This document shows, piece by piece, positions 7,772 through 16,025 of a stretch of DNA of 64,000 bases. This DNA comes from Hamadaea sp013361475. GTDB taxonomy: Bacteria > Actinomycetota > Actinomycetes > Mycobacteriales > Micromonosporaceae. The stretch covers positions 248,001 through 312,000 of the forward strand of contig NZ_JBFAHM010000003.1 of assembly GCF_040654195.1 (NCBI RefSeq), written 5' to 3'. Position numbers and translations under genes: made by a program. The notes under the pieces were generated by a model. The model did no database searches. It had not been told where the DNA came from and saw only the letters and a program-made list of their open reading frames with translations. Positions within the stretch are counted from its first letter, which is position 1, and every line of letters starts with the position of its first letter.

Positions 7772-9646
7772 ATGGCCGGCCTAGCCGCACTGATCTCCTG
7801 TCCCCCGAGCGCGGCCGACGCGGTCGCCGACGCGCTCGCCGCCCGCGGCTCCGACGTCGCCCGGCACCGCGCCGGGTCGACGACTTTGATCGTCCGGGCG
7901 GCCCTGCCCATCGTCCATGAACTCGACGGATACGTCGCGGTCGTCGACGGGGTCGCCGAACTCAGCGCGCTGCTCTCGGCGTATCGCCAGAAAGGCCCGA
8001 GCGGGCTGCTCGGCGGCCCGGACCCCTACGCGCTGATCTTGCGAGATCCGAAGCGCCACGGCCTCGTGCTGGCGCGCAACGGTGACGGACCGCCGCTCTA
8101 CTATGCACAGACCGCGACCGGCATCCTGGTGGCCTCGGAGCCCGAGGCCCTGCTCGCGGCCGGGCTGCCCGCGGCGCCCGACCCGCAGGTCGTGGCCGAG
8201 TTTCTGGACAGCGGCGCGTGCGACGCGAGCGAGCGGACCTTCTACTCCGCGCTCCGGCGCGTGCTTCCCGGCCAGACCCTCGCGCTCGACATCGAGGTCA
8301 CCGACCACACGCCCGCGGCCACGCTTCGACCGCGGCCGATCTCCGTGCGGATGGCGCTGCGGTGGGCGGTCACTCCGGGTCGCCTAGGTGTACGCCTGAC
8401 GCCGGGGCCGGTTTCGGCGGCCGTCTATGGCGCGACCGTGTCCGCCGGTGCTTCGGTCGTCAGCGAGATTCCCGCCGTGGCGGACCTGTCGGAGTATGTC
8501 GCCGACGTCGGTGAACCCCTGCCGGACCTGGAGAGTTACCTCATCTGGGCCACGGCGCGGCGAGTGGCCGGGGAGATCGACACGTTGCTCGACGCCGCCG
8601 CGCCCGGTCCGCATCTGGCCCGGCTGGCCGACCGGGTGAGCAGCCGGTACGGCGTCGAGCTGCGCTTTCCCCGCTGTGACACGGCGGCCGACGCGGACTG
8701 GTCCGAGCTGGCGGTGCCCACGCCGCCCGTCACCCCGATTCCGTCCACTGCGGACGTCCTGCGCCGAGTCGGGCCGGAGCTCGCCGCCTCCGTGCTGCAC
8801 GGAGCGCCCTCGTCGGCGGCGGTGACACAGCTCGGCACGCTGCTGAGCGGCGATCCGGCTCCGGCCGAGGCGCTCTTCCGGCGACACGTCCTCGCGGCCT
8901 GGCTGGCCCGGCACGCACCGGCGGCGGCGCCCGAATCCCCGCCGGACGACGTCGTCGCGGGCGGGCGGACGTGGCGGCGTACGCCGGTCGAGACGGAGAT
9001 CATGCAACCCGGCGATCCGCTTCCCGAAAAACTCGCCTGGTACGTCGCCGAGACCGCGTCGGGCACCACCGAACCCTGGTACGTGTTGGTCTCGGCGAAG
9101 GCGGTCGCCGTGACCCAAGGGCGGGTGCGCCCGGTGTGGGAGATCACTCCAGGGTTCGCCGCCCGCTGCGTATCGGCCCTCACCGGCGAGCCGCCATGGC
9201 TGGCGCAGTCGGCCGTGGCGTACGGGTCGGGACGCCGGGCGGTTCTGGCCGCGCTGTGCGGGCGACTGCGACTGCGTACGCTGGCCGGCCGGTTCGTCAC
9301 CGATGCGATGCGAGCCGTCCGCCCACCCCGGGACGCGGCGGTCGGGGCCGCCAGGATCGGCGTCGCCGGGCCGCCCCGAGACGGGGACGCCGTCGCCCAA
9401 GAGGTGCTCGACACGCTCGCCAAAGTGCTCACCGAAGCCGAGTACGCCCAGCTCGCTGGATGCGCCGTGGTCGGGCCGACCGGACTGTGGGGCTTCGCCG
9501 GACCGGGTACGCCCGACCTCGTCAGCGCACTCGGCGCCGGCGACCCCTTCGGGGATCGGCGTACGCCGGTCGTGCTCGCCTTCGCTCAGCCCTTGCGGGC
9601 TGCGCGTACGCCCGCCCGCAAGGCTTCGCGCCGCTCGCGCCGCTGA
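7772..9646 (+). CDS. Fusion of a degenerate AsnB-like amidotransferase domain and a CofE-like domain
   Basis: This is a 624-residue protein. Residues 1-185 resemble the class II glutamine amidotransferase domain of asparagine synthetases (GPPLYYA near residue 105, ASEPEALLAAGLP, then RRVLPGQTLALD). The catalytic Cys that must be residue 2 in that family is an Ala (MAGLAAL), so hydrolysis of glutamine is unlikely. From about residue 390 the sequence resembles F420-0 gamma-glutamyl ligase relatives: PGDPLPEKLAWYV and WYVLVSAKAVAVTQGR, to be compared with DVLVVTSKIVSKAEG in the true CofE at 34156. The middle is unassigned. The function is unknown. It starts behind a leaderless promoter and ends 30 bases before a palindromic repeat. 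Confidence 0.6.
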   Translation: MAGLAALISCPPSAADAVADALAARGSDVARHRAGSTTLIVRAALPIVHELDGYVAVVDGVAELSALLSAYRQKGPSGLLGGPDPYALILRDPKRHGLVLARNGDGPPLYYAQTATGILVASEPEALLAAGLPAAPDPQVVAEFLDSGACDASERTFYSALRRVLPGQTLALDIEVTDHTPAATLRPRPISVRMALRWAVTPGRLGVRLTPGPVSAAVYGATVSAGASVVSEIPAVADLSEYVADVGEPLPDLESYLIWATARRVAGEIDTLLDAAAPGPHLARLADRVSSRYGVELRFPRCDTAADADWSELAVPTPPVTPIPSTADVLRRVGPELAASVLHGAPSSAAVTQLGTLLSGDPAPAEALFRRHVLAAWLARHAPAAAPESPPDDVVAGGRTWRRTPVETEIMQPGDPLPEKLAWYVAETASGTTEPWYVLVSAKAVAVTQGRVRPVWEITPGFAARCVSALTGEPPWLAQSAVAYGSGRRAVLAALCGRLRLRTLAGRFVTDAMRAVRPPRDAAVGAARIGVAGPPRDGDAVAQEVLDTLAKVLTEAEYAQLAGCAVVGPTGLWGFAGPGTPDLVSALGAGDPFGDRRTPVVLAFAQPLRAARTPARKASRRSRR

Positions 9647-9676
9647 CCCCCTCGTGTCGCGGGGCGCTGGTATTGA

Positions 9677-9741
9677 GCGCCGGATCACGGTTCCCGGTCG
9701 AATCTTGACCCAAGATTCGACCCAGAACCCTGATCCAGCGC
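9677..9741. repeat. Conserved intergenic palindrome, copy 1
   Basis: The arms are 9677-9707 and 9711-9741 around a 3-base loop, with outer ends CGCCGGATCACGG and CCCTGATCCAGCG and an inner core CGAATCTTG/CAAGATTCG. The same sequence recurs at 12751, 18356, 25264 and 34077, and in diverged form at 60338. It lies between the fusion gene and purK, and has no T-tract. Confidence 0.85.
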
Positions 9742-9773
9742 CATCCGAGGTGAGCCTCGTTCGGGCAGGTCGG

Positions 9774-9790
9774 TAGGCTTGCCCGCGATG
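9774..9790 (+). promoter_or_regulatory. Leaderless promoter of purK
   Basis: TAGGCT (9774-9779) is followed after 8 bases by ATG 9788, and there is no ribosome-binding site. This supports ATG 9788 rather than the TTG at 9779, which overlaps the hexamer. Confidence 0.55.
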
Positions 9791-10945
9791 GACACCCGGA
9801 CTGGACTGCCGGTGGTCGGCATGATCGGCGGCGGACAGCTCGCCCGCATGACCCACCAGTCGGCGATCGCCCTCGGCCAGTCGTTACGCGTACTGGCCAC
9901 CTCGCCCGACGACGGCGCCGCCCTGGTCGCGGCGGACGTGCAGGTCGGCTCACACCTCGACCTGTCCGCCTTGCGGGACTTCGCCAAGGGCTGCGACGTG
10001 GTCACCTTCGACCATGAGCACGTCCCGGGCGAGCACATCCGGGCGCTGGCCGCCGACGGCGTGGCCGTCTACCCGTCCGCGGACGCGCTCCAGTACGCCC
10101 AGAACAAGCGCCTGATGCGGGAACGGCTGACCGAGCTGGGCGCGCCGATGCCGCGCTGGCGGCCGGTGAGCCGGATCTCCGACGTCCGCGAGTTCGGCGA
10201 CGAGGTCGGCTGGCCGATCATCGGCAAGGCCGCGACCGGCGGTTACGACGGCAAGGGCGTGTGGGTGCTCGCCGGTCCGGAGCCGGCGGCGGAACTGCTC
10301 GCCCAGGGCGTGGAGCTGATCGTCGAGGAGAAGGTGACCCTCGACCGGGAACTCGCCGTCCAGGTCGCGCGGTCGCCGTTCGGGCAGGTGGCGGCGTACC
10401 CGGTGGTGGAGACGGTGCAGCAGGACGGCATCTGTGTCGAGGTCCTCGCGCCCGCCCCCGGTCTGAGCGCCGACCAGGCCGCCGAGATCCAGCAGCTCGG
10501 CATCCGGATCGCGACCGAGCTGAACGTCGTCGGCATGCTCGCCGTCGAGTTGTTCGTCGACGCCGACGGCCGGTTCAGCGTCAACGAGCTGGCGATGCGC
10601 CCGCACAACTCCGGCCACTGGACCATCGAGGGCGCTCGGACCAGCCAGTTCGAGCAGCATCTGCGGGCTGTCCTGGACTACCCGATGGGCGACACCTCGG
10701 CCGCCGCCCCGGTCGTCGTGATGGCGAACGTGCTGGGCGGACCCGACGGCGGCATGCCGATCGACGAGCGCCTGCACCACCTGTTCGCCGCCGAGCCGGG
10801 GGTCAAGGTGCACCTCTACGGCAAGCAGGTCCGGCCCGGTCGCAAGATCGGGCATGTGACCGCGCTCGGTGACGACCTGGCGCGGACCCGGGCTCGCGCC
10901 GCGCGCGCCGCCCACTGGCTGACCTATGGGGAGGAGATGTCGTGA
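9788..10945 (+). CDS. purK: N5-carboxyaminoimidazole ribonucleotide synthase
   Basis: PurK is an ATP-grasp enzyme of purine biosynthesis. It uses ATP and bicarbonate to carboxylate aminoimidazole ribonucleotide to N5-CAIR. The 385-residue protein begins with VVGMIGGGQLARM, the typical PurK nucleotide-fold start. It continues with the ATP-grasp elements WPIIGKAATGGYDGKGVW near 145-160 and FSVNELAMRPHNSGHWTIEG near 260-280, the latter carrying the metal ligands and substrate-binding residues. Length is normal. It overlaps purE by 4 bases (GTGA), so the two consecutive enzymes are co-translated. Confidence 0.97.
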   Translation: MDTRTGLPVVGMIGGGQLARMTHQSAIALGQSLRVLATSPDDGAALVAADVQVGSHLDLSALRDFAKGCDVVTFDHEHVPGEHIRALAADGVAVYPSADALQYAQNKRLMRERLTELGAPMPRWRPVSRISDVREFGDEVGWPIIGKAATGGYDGKGVWVLAGPEPAAELLAQGVELIVEEKVTLDRELAVQVARSPFGQVAAYPVVETVQQDGICVEVLAPAPGLSADQAAEIQQLGIRIATELNVVGMLAVELFVDADGRFSVNELAMRPHNSGHWTIEGARTSQFEQHLRAVLDYPMGDTSAAAPVVVMANVLGGPDGGMPIDERLHHLFAAEPGVKVHLYGKQVRPGRKIGHVTALGDDLARTRARAARAAHWLTYGEEMS

Positions 10946-11439
10946 CCGTTCAGGTCGGGATCATCATGGGCAGCGACTCGGACTGGCCGACGATGCAGCC
11001 CGCGGCCGAGGCGCTCGACGAGTTCGGCGTGACCTACGAGGCGCACGTCGTCTCGGCGCACCGCACGCCGGTCAAGATGATCGAGTACGGGCAGGCGGCG
11101 GCCGGTCGCGGTATTCAGGTCATCATCGCGGGCGCGGGCGGGGCCGCCGCGCTGCCCGGCATGGTCGCCTCGGTGACGCCGTTGCCGGTGATCGGCGTAC
11201 CGGTGCCGTTGAAGCACCTGGACGGCATGGACTCGCTCATGTCGATCGTGCAGATGCCGGCCGGCATTCCGGTCGCCACCGTCTCCATCGGCGGCGGCCG
11301 CAACGCCGGCCTGCTCGCCGTACGCGTTCTCGCCGCGAGCGATCAGACCCTGCAGCGCCGCATCGAGGCGTACCAGCAGGGCCTGATCGAGGTGGTGGAG
11401 CAGAAGGACGCGGCGTTGCAGGACCGGGTGCGGAGCTAG
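10942..11439 (+). CDS. purE: N5-CAIR mutase (class I PurE)
   Basis: PurE moves the carboxyl group of N5-CAIR to carbon to give CAIR, the step after PurK. The 165-residue protein shows the class I signature: GIIMGSDSDWPTM at the start, VVSAHRTP near residue 39 with the catalytic histidine region, and IIAGAGGAAALPGMVA near 62-78. The GTG start at 10942 overlaps the purK stop. Its 3' end overlaps by 4 bases with the convergent thioesterase gene, so there is no room for a terminator between them. Confidence 0.97.
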   Translation: MTVQVGIIMGSDSDWPTMQPAAEALDEFGVTYEAHVVSAHRTPVKMIEYGQAAAGRGIQVIIAGAGGAAALPGMVASVTPLPVIGVPVPLKHLDGMDSLMSIVQMPAGIPVATVSIGGGRNAGLLAVRVLAASDQTLQRRIEAYQQGLIEVVEQKDAALQDRVRS

Positions 11440-11951
11440 TCGAGGCGCGGAGCGCGGTGCTGCGCGATCGCGCGGCGCCGGGCCAGCCGGTGTTCCCGGC
11501 GGATGATGGCCTCCTGGAAACGCCGCCGGTCGGTGTCGCTCTCGGGCAGCACCGGCGGCACCGGGCGAGGCTTGCCGTCGCCGTCGACCCCCACGAAGAC
11601 CAGGTACGCCGTCGCGACCCGTTCCGGGGTCCGACCGGCCTCGTTCCAGCGTTCCGCGAGCACCGTCACGCCGATCTCCAGCGACGTGGTGCCGCTCCAG
11701 TTGACCTGGGCCTTGGCGTGGACGAGGTCGCCCACCCGCACGGGCACCAGCAGCTCGATCTCGTCGATCGCGACAGTGACCGCGTTGAAGCCACAGTGCC
11801 GGGCGGCGGCCGCACCGGCGGCGTCGTCGACGAACTTCATGATGACGCCGCCGTGGACGGTGCCGTAGAGGTTCACGTCCAGGGCGGTCATGATGCGGCT
11901 CAACGTGATCTGGGAGTATGCCGTCGGCCGGCCGGAGGCGGTGTCGTTCAC
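11436..11951 (-). CDS. Acyl-CoA thioesterase (hotdog fold)
   Basis: This 171-residue protein is of the acyl-CoA hydrolase (YciA/BFIT) hotdog type. YGTVHGGVIMKFVDDAAGAAA near residues 28-50 is the conserved helix with the catalytic aspartate, and the VRVGDLVHAKAQVNWSGTTS strand follows near 70-90. Family members hydrolyse acyl-CoA to free acid and CoA in the cytoplasm; chain-length preference cannot be read here. It converges on purE with a 4-base overlap. The C-terminal 35 residues are arginine-rich and probably disordered. Confidence 0.9.
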   Translation of the reverse strand: MNDTASGRPTAYSQITLSRIMTALDVNLYGTVHGGVIMKFVDDAAGAAAARHCGFNAVTVAIDEIELLVPVRVGDLVHAKAQVNWSGTTSLEIGVTVLAERWNEAGRTPERVATAYLVFVGVDGDGKPRPVPPVLPESDTDRRRFQEAIIRREHRLARRRAIAQHRAPRLD

Positions 11952-12006
11952 GCTGCTCAGGCTAGAGCCTGGGGATTGGCTGGGTTGCGGGGCGGCCGGA
12001 AATCTA

Positions 12007-12022
12007 TAGGGTGCCTCACATG
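12007..12022 (+). promoter_or_regulatory. Leaderless promoter of the membrane protein gene
   Basis: TAGGGT (12007-12012, within TATAGGGT) is followed after 7 bases by ATG 12020, without a Shine-Dalgarno sequence. Confidence 0.5.
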
Positions 12023-12631
12023 CGTCATTTATGGAGTCTGATCGCCGGAGTTGTCATCGCTCCGCTCGCGTGGGCGGTCGTGGCCTTCGGCCAGACTGTC
12101 ATGGGCGAGGTCTACACGGCGGGCGCCCCGACGGGATATTCCTCGAAGGTGCTGCTCGGCGCGGGCGTTCTGGTCGGCGCGGGCCTCATCGTGGGCCTGA
12201 TCGCCTCCCTCCGGGTCTCCCCGGTGGGACCCCTGCTCGTCGCCCTGCTGTACCTGGGCAGCTCCGCGCTGCTGATCTTCGCGCCGAAGACCGGCGCCGA
12301 CGTGTTCGACCGCGTTCAGAAGGACGTCCTCGGTCACGACGTCATGACGATCACTCCGCTGAAGTCGGGGATCATCCCGGTGCTCGGCGGCGTACTGCTG
12401 ATCGCGGTGTTCAGCGGCGGACGCTGGCGCGTCTGGCCGGGCACAGCGACGGCCGACGTGGCCACCACCACGACGACGACCGACTGGACCGCGACTCCGG
12501 TCCCAGCGGCCACGACCTTCGACACCACCGCCACCACGACCGAGTCCACCAGCTCGTTCACGCCGGTGAGCCCAGCCGGCGCCACGACGGACACGACCGC
12601 GTCGCCGTGGGGTCCGCCGCCGAGCCGCTGA
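12020..12631 (+). CDS. Membrane protein of a local paralogous family (member 1)
   Basis: This 203-residue protein begins MRHLWSLIAGVVIAPLAW and has about four predicted membrane helices in the first 140 residues. A Thr/Pro/Ala-rich tail follows (TTTTTTDWTATPVPAATT) and ends PWGPPPSR. The start and the RVSPVGPLLVALLYLG segment match the proteins at 27519 and 28117, which also have low-complexity tails, so the three are paralogues. I chose ATG 12020 because it lies right behind a -10 hexamer. I do not recognise a function; the tail is probably outside the membrane core. Confidence 0.8.
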   Translation: MRHLWSLIAGVVIAPLAWAVVAFGQTVMGEVYTAGAPTGYSSKVLLGAGVLVGAGLIVGLIASLRVSPVGPLLVALLYLGSSALLIFAPKTGADVFDRVQKDVLGHDVMTITPLKSGIIPVLGGVLLIAVFSGGRWRVWPGTATADVATTTTTTDWTATPVPAATTFDTTATTTESTSSFTPVSPAGATTDTTASPWGPPPSR

Positions 12632-12678
12632 GGCTTCCGCCCCGCTCGCCTCGCTCGCCCGCTGGCGCTCGCCGCTGG

Positions 12679-12752
12679 CTGGCTCGCTCGCGCGCTCACC
12701 GCTCGCTGATGGGCGCTGGCTCGCTCGCGCGCTCACCGCTCGCTGATGGGCG
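12679..12752. repeat. Perfect 37-bp tandem duplication
   Basis: Positions 12679-12715 are repeated exactly at 12716-12752. The unit begins CTGGCTCGCTCG and ends CTGATGGGCG, and it is itself built of CGCTCG-like steps. It directly abuts palindrome copy 2, whose CGCTGG start overlaps the end of the second unit. Confidence 0.9.
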
Positions 12753-12813
12753 CTGGATCAGGGTTCTCGGCCGAATCATGGACGGTGATTCGACCGAGAA
12801 CCCTGATCCAGCG
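12751..12813. repeat. Conserved intergenic palindrome, copy 2
   Basis: The outer arms CGCTGGATCAGGGTTCTCGG and their complement are near-perfect, and the core is slightly diverged (CGAATCAT/GTGATTCG). It lies between convergent genes, where it could serve as a two-way terminator. Confidence 0.85.
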
Positions 12814-12847
12814 GTTCAGCCGGTCAGGCTGCAGAGGCTGCCACCGT

Positions 12848-13891
12848 CTAAGCCGCCCCGAACTCGTCGATCTCGGTGGCGAGGTGCGGCCGCCGCCCGG
12901 CGAGCAGCAGCGTCGCGACCGCTCCGACGACCGCGTACGCCGCGAGCACGAGCAGCGGCATGAGCAGCTTCGAGTTGCCGAAGTACACGATGGACCGGAA
13001 CGCCGCCAGCCCGGCTCCCGGGGGCAGCCAGGGGCCGATGGCCCGCCAGAAGCCGGGCAGCAGCGGCCAGGCGTAGGCGCCACCGGCGCTGGGGTTGCCG
13101 AGGATGACGAACAGCAGCACCGCCAGCCCGATGCCGACGATGCCGGAGACCACCTGCAACGCCATGGTCGCCGCGCCCACCCCGAAGACGAGCAGCGCGC
13201 CCAGGGCGGCCAGCCCGACGTAGTGGTGCGGCATCCCGCCGACGATCGCGTAGCTGATCCACGCGCCGACGATGCCCGAGACCAGGGCGTACGCCGCCAG
13301 CGCGCCGAGCCGGACGACCGCCCGTTGCCGCGTCGAGGGCCGGGCGCCGAGGCTGACGCTGAGCGCCGAGGCGACCAGATAGCCGCCGACCGTCCAGCCG
13401 ACCACGAGGTAGAACCCGGACAGGCCCCGTGGATCACCGCTGGGCAGCGGTTTCACGTCGGTGACCGTGAACTTCCGGCCGGTCTGCCGAGCGAGCTGCC
13501 CGAAGATCTCCTCCAACGTGGTCGTCACGGCGACGCCGGCCGCCGAGGCGACGATCAGCTCGTCGTTCTGCGGGCCGACCACATAGGCCCCGTACGCGTC
13601 CTGGTCGTCGATCTTCTGCACGGCCGCCGCCCGGTCGGCCACCACGGTCGCCTTGAGCGGATCGCCGGACAGCCCGTTGAGCTGCTGCGCGACCTGGTCG
13701 TTCGTCGTCACCACGGCGACTTCGTGGGGCTCGGGCTCGTGGAACGCGGCGAGGTAGCTCGCGATGAACCCGGCCTGCAGCAGCAGGACGCCGATGACCA
13801 GGGCCACGGACCGGGTCGACACGCCCCGGTCGGCCAGCCACCGCACCCAGCGCCACTGGGGCCACGAATCGCGTTGGTGCCGTCCCGCCAC
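12848..13891 (-). CDS. ABC-2/YhgE-like integral membrane protein (DUF3533-like)
   Basis: This 347-residue protein has one membrane helix near residues 28-48 (VALVIGVLLLQAGFIASYLA). An outside domain of about 120 residues follows (VVTTNDQVAQQLNGLSGDP, KIDDQDAYGAYVVGP), and then five or six helices. This layout matches YhgE/Pip and DUF3533 proteins, which resemble ABC-2 permeases without an ATPase partner. The substrate is unknown; no ATP-binding gene lies next to it. It converges on the membrane protein at 12020, with palindrome copy 2 between. Confidence 0.75.
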   Translation of the reverse strand: MAGRHQRDSWPQWRWVRWLADRGVSTRSVALVIGVLLLQAGFIASYLAAFHEPEPHEVAVVTTNDQVAQQLNGLSGDPLKATVVADRAAAVQKIDDQDAYGAYVVGPQNDELIVASAAGVAVTTTLEEIFGQLARQTGRKFTVTDVKPLPSGDPRGLSGFYLVVGWTVGGYLVASALSVSLGARPSTRQRAVVRLGALAAYALVSGIVGAWISYAIVGGMPHHYVGLAALGALLVFGVGAATMALQVVSGIVGIGLAVLLFVILGNPSAGGAYAWPLLPGFWRAIGPWLPPGAGLAAFRSIVYFGNSKLLMPLLVLAAYAVVGAVATLLLAGRRPHLATEIDEFGAA

Positions 13892-13925
13892 GGCTCCGAG
13901 CGTACTGTCCTAAATGCCGGAATAA

Positions 13926-14585
13926 TTACGAACGGCGCAGGACGACCCCGAACTCGTTGCCCTCCGGATCGGCATAGACGCCAGGCCCGACCGGCCGGGC
14001 TCCGGCCGCCTCCAGGTCGGCGTAGGCCGGGACGGAGATCTCCCAGCGCATCCGGTTGGGCACGCTCTTCGGCTCCGGCACCGGATTGAAGGCGATGCTC
14101 CGCATCGGCATGTCCGGCACCTGCTCCACGGAGGACCAGCCCTCGTCGCTGTGCTTGGCCGGGACGCCGTAGAGATCGGCCCACCACTGGGCGGCCGCGC
14201 GGGGGTCGGCGGCGTCCGCCACCAGCCCCGGCAGCCGATCCTCGGGCAGTTCGTCCCGAAGGAAGGCGCAGAACTCGTTGCCCTCGGGGTCGGCCATCAT
14301 CGTCCACGTCCGGCCGTCGCCCGCGGGCAGCACGACCGTGGCGCCCAGCACCTCCAGCCCGGCCACGCTCACGGCGTAGACGTCGAGGTGGACTCGGTTC
14401 TTGACGGTTTTGGGCTCCGGCGTACGCGTGAGCCAGAGGGTGTGCCGTGGAGTCGGCCCGAAGACGCCACCCGAGTCGGCGTCGTACGCCTTCCAGGTGC
14501 GGCCGAGCACATCAGCCCAGAACGCCCCGACCCGTTCCGGATCCCGGCATTCCATGGTGACTTTCTTGAAGCGGGCGATCGCCAT
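13926..14585 (-). CDS. Two-domain VOC (glyoxalase-fold) protein
   Basis: This 219-residue protein has two repeats of the glyoxalase/bleomycin-resistance fold. Domain 1 runs from FKKVTMECRDPERVGAFWADV to MADPEGNEFCAF, and domain 2 from DPRAAAQWWADLYG to YADPEGNEFGVV. The paired DPEGNEF motifs carry the usual metal-ligand glutamate position. The substrate is unknown. I prefer ATG 14585 to the GTG two codons upstream. It starts 9 bases after the TetR gene stop on the same strand, so the two are probably co-transcribed. Confidence 0.85.
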   Translation of the reverse strand: MAIARFKKVTMECRDPERVGAFWADVLGRTWKAYDADSGGVFGPTPRHTLWLTRTPEPKTVKNRVHLDVYAVSVAGLEVLGATVVLPAGDGRTWTMMADPEGNEFCAFLRDELPEDRLPGLVADAADPRAAAQWWADLYGVPAKHSDEGWSSVEQVPDMPMRSIAFNPVPEPKSVPNRMRWEISVPAYADLEAAGARPVGPGVYADPEGNEFGVVLRRS

Positions 14586-14594
14586 GGGCACACC

Positions 14595-15395
14595 CTAAGT
14601 GCCCGGGCGCTGTTCGATGAGGACGGCGAGCCCGTCGAGCACCCGGGCCAGCCCGAAGGCGTACGCATGAGCGGGGTCGTAAGCGCTCCCGTGGGCGGCC
14701 CCGGCGGCCGCGCCGACGCGTGAGGCCAGCGGAAACCGGTCGGCGTCGAACATCTTCGCCAGCAGCGGCTGATTGGCGGCCCACCACTGTTCGTCGTTCA
14801 TCGCCGATTCCTGCCGCGCGGTCCGGACGTCGGCGGCGGCCCGTGCGCACGTCTGCACGAAGCCGAGGACGAAGGTCAGCGCGGCGTCCAGCTCGACGTC
14901 GTCCAGGCCCAGTCCGTCGAGCGCCCGCAGCTCGTAGTCGTACTTCGCGATCGCGCCCGGGCCGAGCGTCGGCCGGTTCGTGGACACCGCCGCGAGCCAC
15001 GGATGCCGCTCGAACAAATCCCGATTGTCGTCGGCCACCGCGGCCACCCGGTCGCGCCAGTCCGGCCCGGCCGGCTCCCGGCGCGGCATCCGCGCGTACG
15101 CGGTGTCGAGCATGAGGTCGATCAGCTCGGCCTTGCCGGGCACATAGGTGTAGAGCGACATCGGCGCGACCGCCAGCGCCTGGGCGACCCGCCGCATCGA
15201 GACCACATCCAGGCCCTCCGCGTCGGCCAGCGTGATCGCCGCCTCGACGATCTTGTCGACGCTCTGCGCGGGTCGCGGCCCCCGTTGCCCGGTCGCCGGT
15301 TCGCGTGCCTCCCGCCACAACAACGAGAGGGTACGCGCGGGGTCCCCAGCGCTGCTGCGATCAGTTCCCGCCACGGGGAATATCTTCTCACCCAC
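14595..15395 (-). CDS. TetR/AcrR family transcriptional regulator
   Basis: This regulator of about 266 residues has its DNA-binding helix-turn-helix near residues 45-95 (KIVEAAITLADAEGLDVVSMR, then AQALAVAPMSLYTYVPGKAEL). It continues with a TetR C-terminal ligand domain. The N-terminal extension of about 40 residues before the domain is unusual, so an internal start is possible. It is divergent from a small VOC gene, and the 47-base gap between them contains a GTACG/CGTAC palindrome, a plausible operator. It probably controls both itself with the following VOC gene and the divergent one. Confidence 0.87.
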   Translation of the reverse strand: MGEKIFPVAGTDRSSAGDPARTLSLLWREAREPATGQRGPRPAQSVDKIVEAAITLADAEGLDVVSMRRVAQALAVAPMSLYTYVPGKAELIDLMLDTAYARMPRREPAGPDWRDRVAAVADDNRDLFERHPWLAAVSTNRPTLGPGAIAKYDYELRALDGLGLDDVELDAALTFVLGFVQTCARAAADVRTARQESAMNDEQWWAANQPLLAKMFDADRFPLASRVGAAAGAAHGSAYDPAHAYAFGLARVLDGLAVLIEQRPGT

Positions 15396-15402
15396 AATTG
15401 TC

Positions 15403-15420
15403 GTACGCTGTATAACGTAC
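15403..15420. promoter_or_regulatory. Putative TetR operator in the divergent spacer
   Basis: GTACG (15403-15407) and CGTAC (15416-15420) flank CTGTATAA, and a further GTAC follows at 15424. The site lies between the TetR start and the AGGAG of the divergent VOC gene and covers the likely promoter region. Confidence 0.5.
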
Positions 15421-15442
15421 GCCGTACAGAATAGGAGTTCCC

Positions 15443-15817
15443 ATGCGAGTGACCGCCGCAGCCCTTTCCCTGAACGTCGCCGACCCGGTCGCGTCGGCCA
15501 AGTTCGCCCAGGACCACTTCGGGTTCGCCGAGGAGATGGCGGCCGACGGCTTCGTCTCCCTGTCCCGCCCGGACACCGGCTTCAACCTGATCTACCTGCG
15601 TACCGGGCTGGAGACCTTCCAGCCGGAGACCATGAAGGGTGACGTCCACGGGGTGCTCGTGGCGCTCGTGGTCGACGACATCGACACCGAGTACGCCCGA
15701 GTCCAGGCCGAAGGGGTGACCGTCGTGACCCCGCTGCAGACCGAGCCCTGGGGTGAGCGCTTCTTCCAGGTCGCCGACCCGAACGGGGTGATCATCCAGC
15801 TCGTCCAGTGGGTCTAG
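15443..15817 (+). CDS. Small VOC family protein
   Basis: This 124-residue single-domain glyoxalase-fold protein begins with LSLNVADPVASAKFAQDHFGF and ends with RFFQVADPNGVIIQLVQWV, the two halves of the VOC fold. AGGAG lies 8 bases before the ATG. Its glyoxalase/bleomycin-resistance relatives act in detoxification or resistance, but the substrate cannot be told. It is divergent from the TetR gene across a palindromic site and is the likely regulated target. Confidence 0.87.
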   Translation: MRVTAAALSLNVADPVASAKFAQDHFGFAEEMAADGFVSLSRPDTGFNLIYLRTGLETFQPETMKGDVHGVLVALVVDDIDTEYARVQAEGVTVVTPLQTEPWGERFFQVADPNGVIIQLVQWV

Positions 15818-15909
15818 ATCGCTCCGGAAGTTTCGGAGATCCGCAGCCGCCCGGTCACCTCGGTGTCCGGGCGGCTCTCGCAATTTCGGTCGTCAGGAAT
15901 CATGTCTAC

Positions 15910-15962
15910 TTCCGAAAGACTTCCGGAAATCGTTGACAACGCGAAGGCGGGCGTCCCAAAAT
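15910..15962 (+). promoter_or_regulatory. Xylanase promoter with adjacent palindromic operator
   Basis: TTGACA (15933-15938) and CAAAAT (15957-15962), 18 bases apart, form a plausible promoter. Directly upstream, TTCCGAAAGACTTCCGGAAA (15910-15929) is an imperfect palindrome; a related CGGAAGTTTCGG lies at 15824-15835. Such GAAAG/CTTTC repeats are typical of LacI-family control of actinobacterial polysaccharide hydrolases. Confidence 0.5.
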
Positions 15963-16025
15963 TCACCATCGACGAGCTTCGACGGGTGGCCGCCCAGCCA
16001 CCCCCTCGCGAAAGGGACGTACGCA

